Shown: positions 63,325-64,000 of the stretch, in pieces
How the letters are laid out: every line of letters begins with the position of its first letter
How positions within the stretch are numbered: position 1 is the stretch's first letter
Source of the DNA: Roseobacter sp. MED193
GTDB lineage: Bacteria; Pseudomonadota; Alphaproteobacteria; Rhodobacterales; Rhodobacteraceae
NCBI RefSeq assembly: GCF_000152965.1
Contig: NZ_CH902583.1
Span: 368,302-432,301, forward strand
Direction of reading: 5' to 3'
Length of the DNA stretch: 64,000 nucleotides
Notes under the pieces: generated by a model
What the model was told of the DNA's origin: nothing
Seen by the model: the letters and a program-made list of their open reading frames with translations, nothing else
Databases searched by the model: none
Made by a program: the position numbers and the translations under genes

Positions 63325-64000
63325 ATGACTGCTGAAACCAAAATCTTGCCAGCGGCCCTATGGATGTCCGGCGCTATCGCTTCTTTTTCCGCCATGGCAA
63401 TTGCAGGGCGGGAAGCAGGTCAGATGCTCGATACCTTTGAAATCATGGCCTACCGCAGCATGGTTGGCCTGCTCATCGTCACCCTGGTGATTACGATCGG
63501 TGGAAATTGGCGGAGTGTAAAAACGGACCGGATCAAAAGTCACTTCCTTCGAAACCTGGCCCATTTCACCGGACAAAACCTGTGGTTCTTTGCTGTTACC
63601 CTCATCCCCCTGGCCCAGGTCTTTGCGCTTGAATTCACCTCCCCGCTTTGGGTGATTGTTCTGTCCCCCCTTTTGCTTGGGGAGCGCCTGACACTGATCC
63701 GTGGCCTTTGCGTACTGCTTGGCTTTATTGGCATTTTGATTGTGGCCCGCCCAACATCCGCGCCTCTTAACGCCGGCGTGATCACCGCTGCCAGCTGCGC
63801 CATTTTCTTTGCCCTCACCGTGATCTTGACCAAGCGGCTGACACGCCACGAAGGGATTGCCTCAATCCTTTTCTGGCTTACCTCCATGCAGCTTGTTATG
63901 GGGCTGATCATGGCTGGGTGGGACGGGGATTTTGCCCTGCCCAGCCTGGCGATCCTGCCGTGGATTTTGCTCATCGGCTGCGCCGGCCTCGCGGCCCATT
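63325..64000 (+). CDS. EamA/DMT-family transporter (partial, runs off right edge)
   Basis: 225 codons from the ATG at 63325 to the window end, with AAAGGA upstream. About seven hydrophobic helices are visible; the first half covers an EamA repeat with FEIMAYRSMVGLLIV, FAVTLIPLAQVFALEFTSPL and LLGERLTLIRGLCVLLGFIG, typical of ten-helix drug/metabolite exporters. The substrate is unknown. The remaining helices lie beyond the window, so the reading frame is open to the edge. Confidence 0.9.
   Translation, partial: MTAETKILPAALWMSGAIASFSAMAIAGREAGQMLDTFEIMAYRSMVGLLIVTLVITIGGNWRSVKTDRIKSHFLRNLAHFTGQNLWFFAVTLIPLAQVFALEFTSPLWVIVLSPLLLGERLTLIRGLCVLLGFIGILIVARPTSAPLNAGVITAASCAIFFALTVILTKRLTRHEGIASILFWLTSMQLVMGLIMAGWDGDFALPSLAILPWILLIGCAGLAAH

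Noticed and set aside
1-64000. CRISPR arrays, tRNA or rRNA genes, insertion sequences, prophage
   Set aside because: Reading the intergenic gaps by eye showed no spaced direct repeats, no cloverleaf with a T-arm, no transposase or integrase; a tRNAscan or IS search would settle it.

Overview
The window is a 64 kb piece of a chromosome from an alphaproteobacterium, most likely a marine Roseobacter-group member of the Rhodobacteraceae. This is inferred from gene content and order: the dusB-ntrBC-ntrYX-trkAH-hfq-hflX block, a fused ispDF, a Cys-poor HemB, lineage-typical proteins resembling DUF6456, DUF6477 and DUF6614, a non-pyrrolysine MttB homologue, and NtrC/NtrX proteins without the sigma54-contact loop. 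The DNA is moderately GC-rich and densely packed. There are no rRNA or tRNA genes, CRISPR arrays, insertion sequences, integrases or phage genes that I can see, so this is core chromosome rather than a genomic island.

Layout. 1-9.7 kb: a partial usg gene, gyrA, an exported helical-repeat protein, a small DUF6614-like protein, and a minus-strand run trmJ-like/ctaA/M32 carboxypeptidase, then a thiE-like gene. 9.7-15.3 kb: a HupE/UreJ-type membrane protein and a DUF4198-type periplasmic protein facing away from each other, a pseudouridine catabolic pair (psuK, psuG), a DUF502 membrane protein and bdhA. 15.3-24.7 kb: a probable small RNA, an orphan peptide-binding protein, an XRE-cupin regulator divergent from an adenylating enzyme/FrnE/K+ channel operon, a Bcr/CflA exporter and a TTC38-like TPR protein whose ribosome-binding site lies in a perfect 30-bp palindrome. 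24.8-35 kb: mfd, a small membrane protein, hemB, a SYLF lipoprotein, a penicillin-acylase family hydrolase and a CPA2 antiporter.

35-47.5 kb (minus strand) is the signature block: dusB, ntrB, ntrC, ntrY, ntrX, trkA, trkH, hfq, hflX. It joins nitrogen sensing, potassium uptake and RNA-based regulation, and is interrupted only by one oppositely oriented lipoprotein gene. 47.8-55.3 kb: ispDF-pgpA-cinA joined by ATGA overlaps, then amtB, a MmgE/PrpD protein, a COQ10/RatA-type START protein, hpt, a GFA-family protein and lipA. 55.3-64 kb: a peroxiredoxin convergent with oxyR, the divergent DUF6456/DUF6477 pair, an MttB-like methyltransferase, a GGDEF protein, guaA and a partial EamA transporter.

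Most genes are housekeeping. The less explained material is regulatory or small: the candidate sRNA at 15.5 kb, the palindrome at 22.7 kb, the HupE/DUF4198 pair whose predicted mature proteins both begin with His, structured leaders at 30.3 and 31.1 kb, and sigma54-independent NtrC/NtrX. I found no convincing wholly new multi-gene defence or metabolic system.
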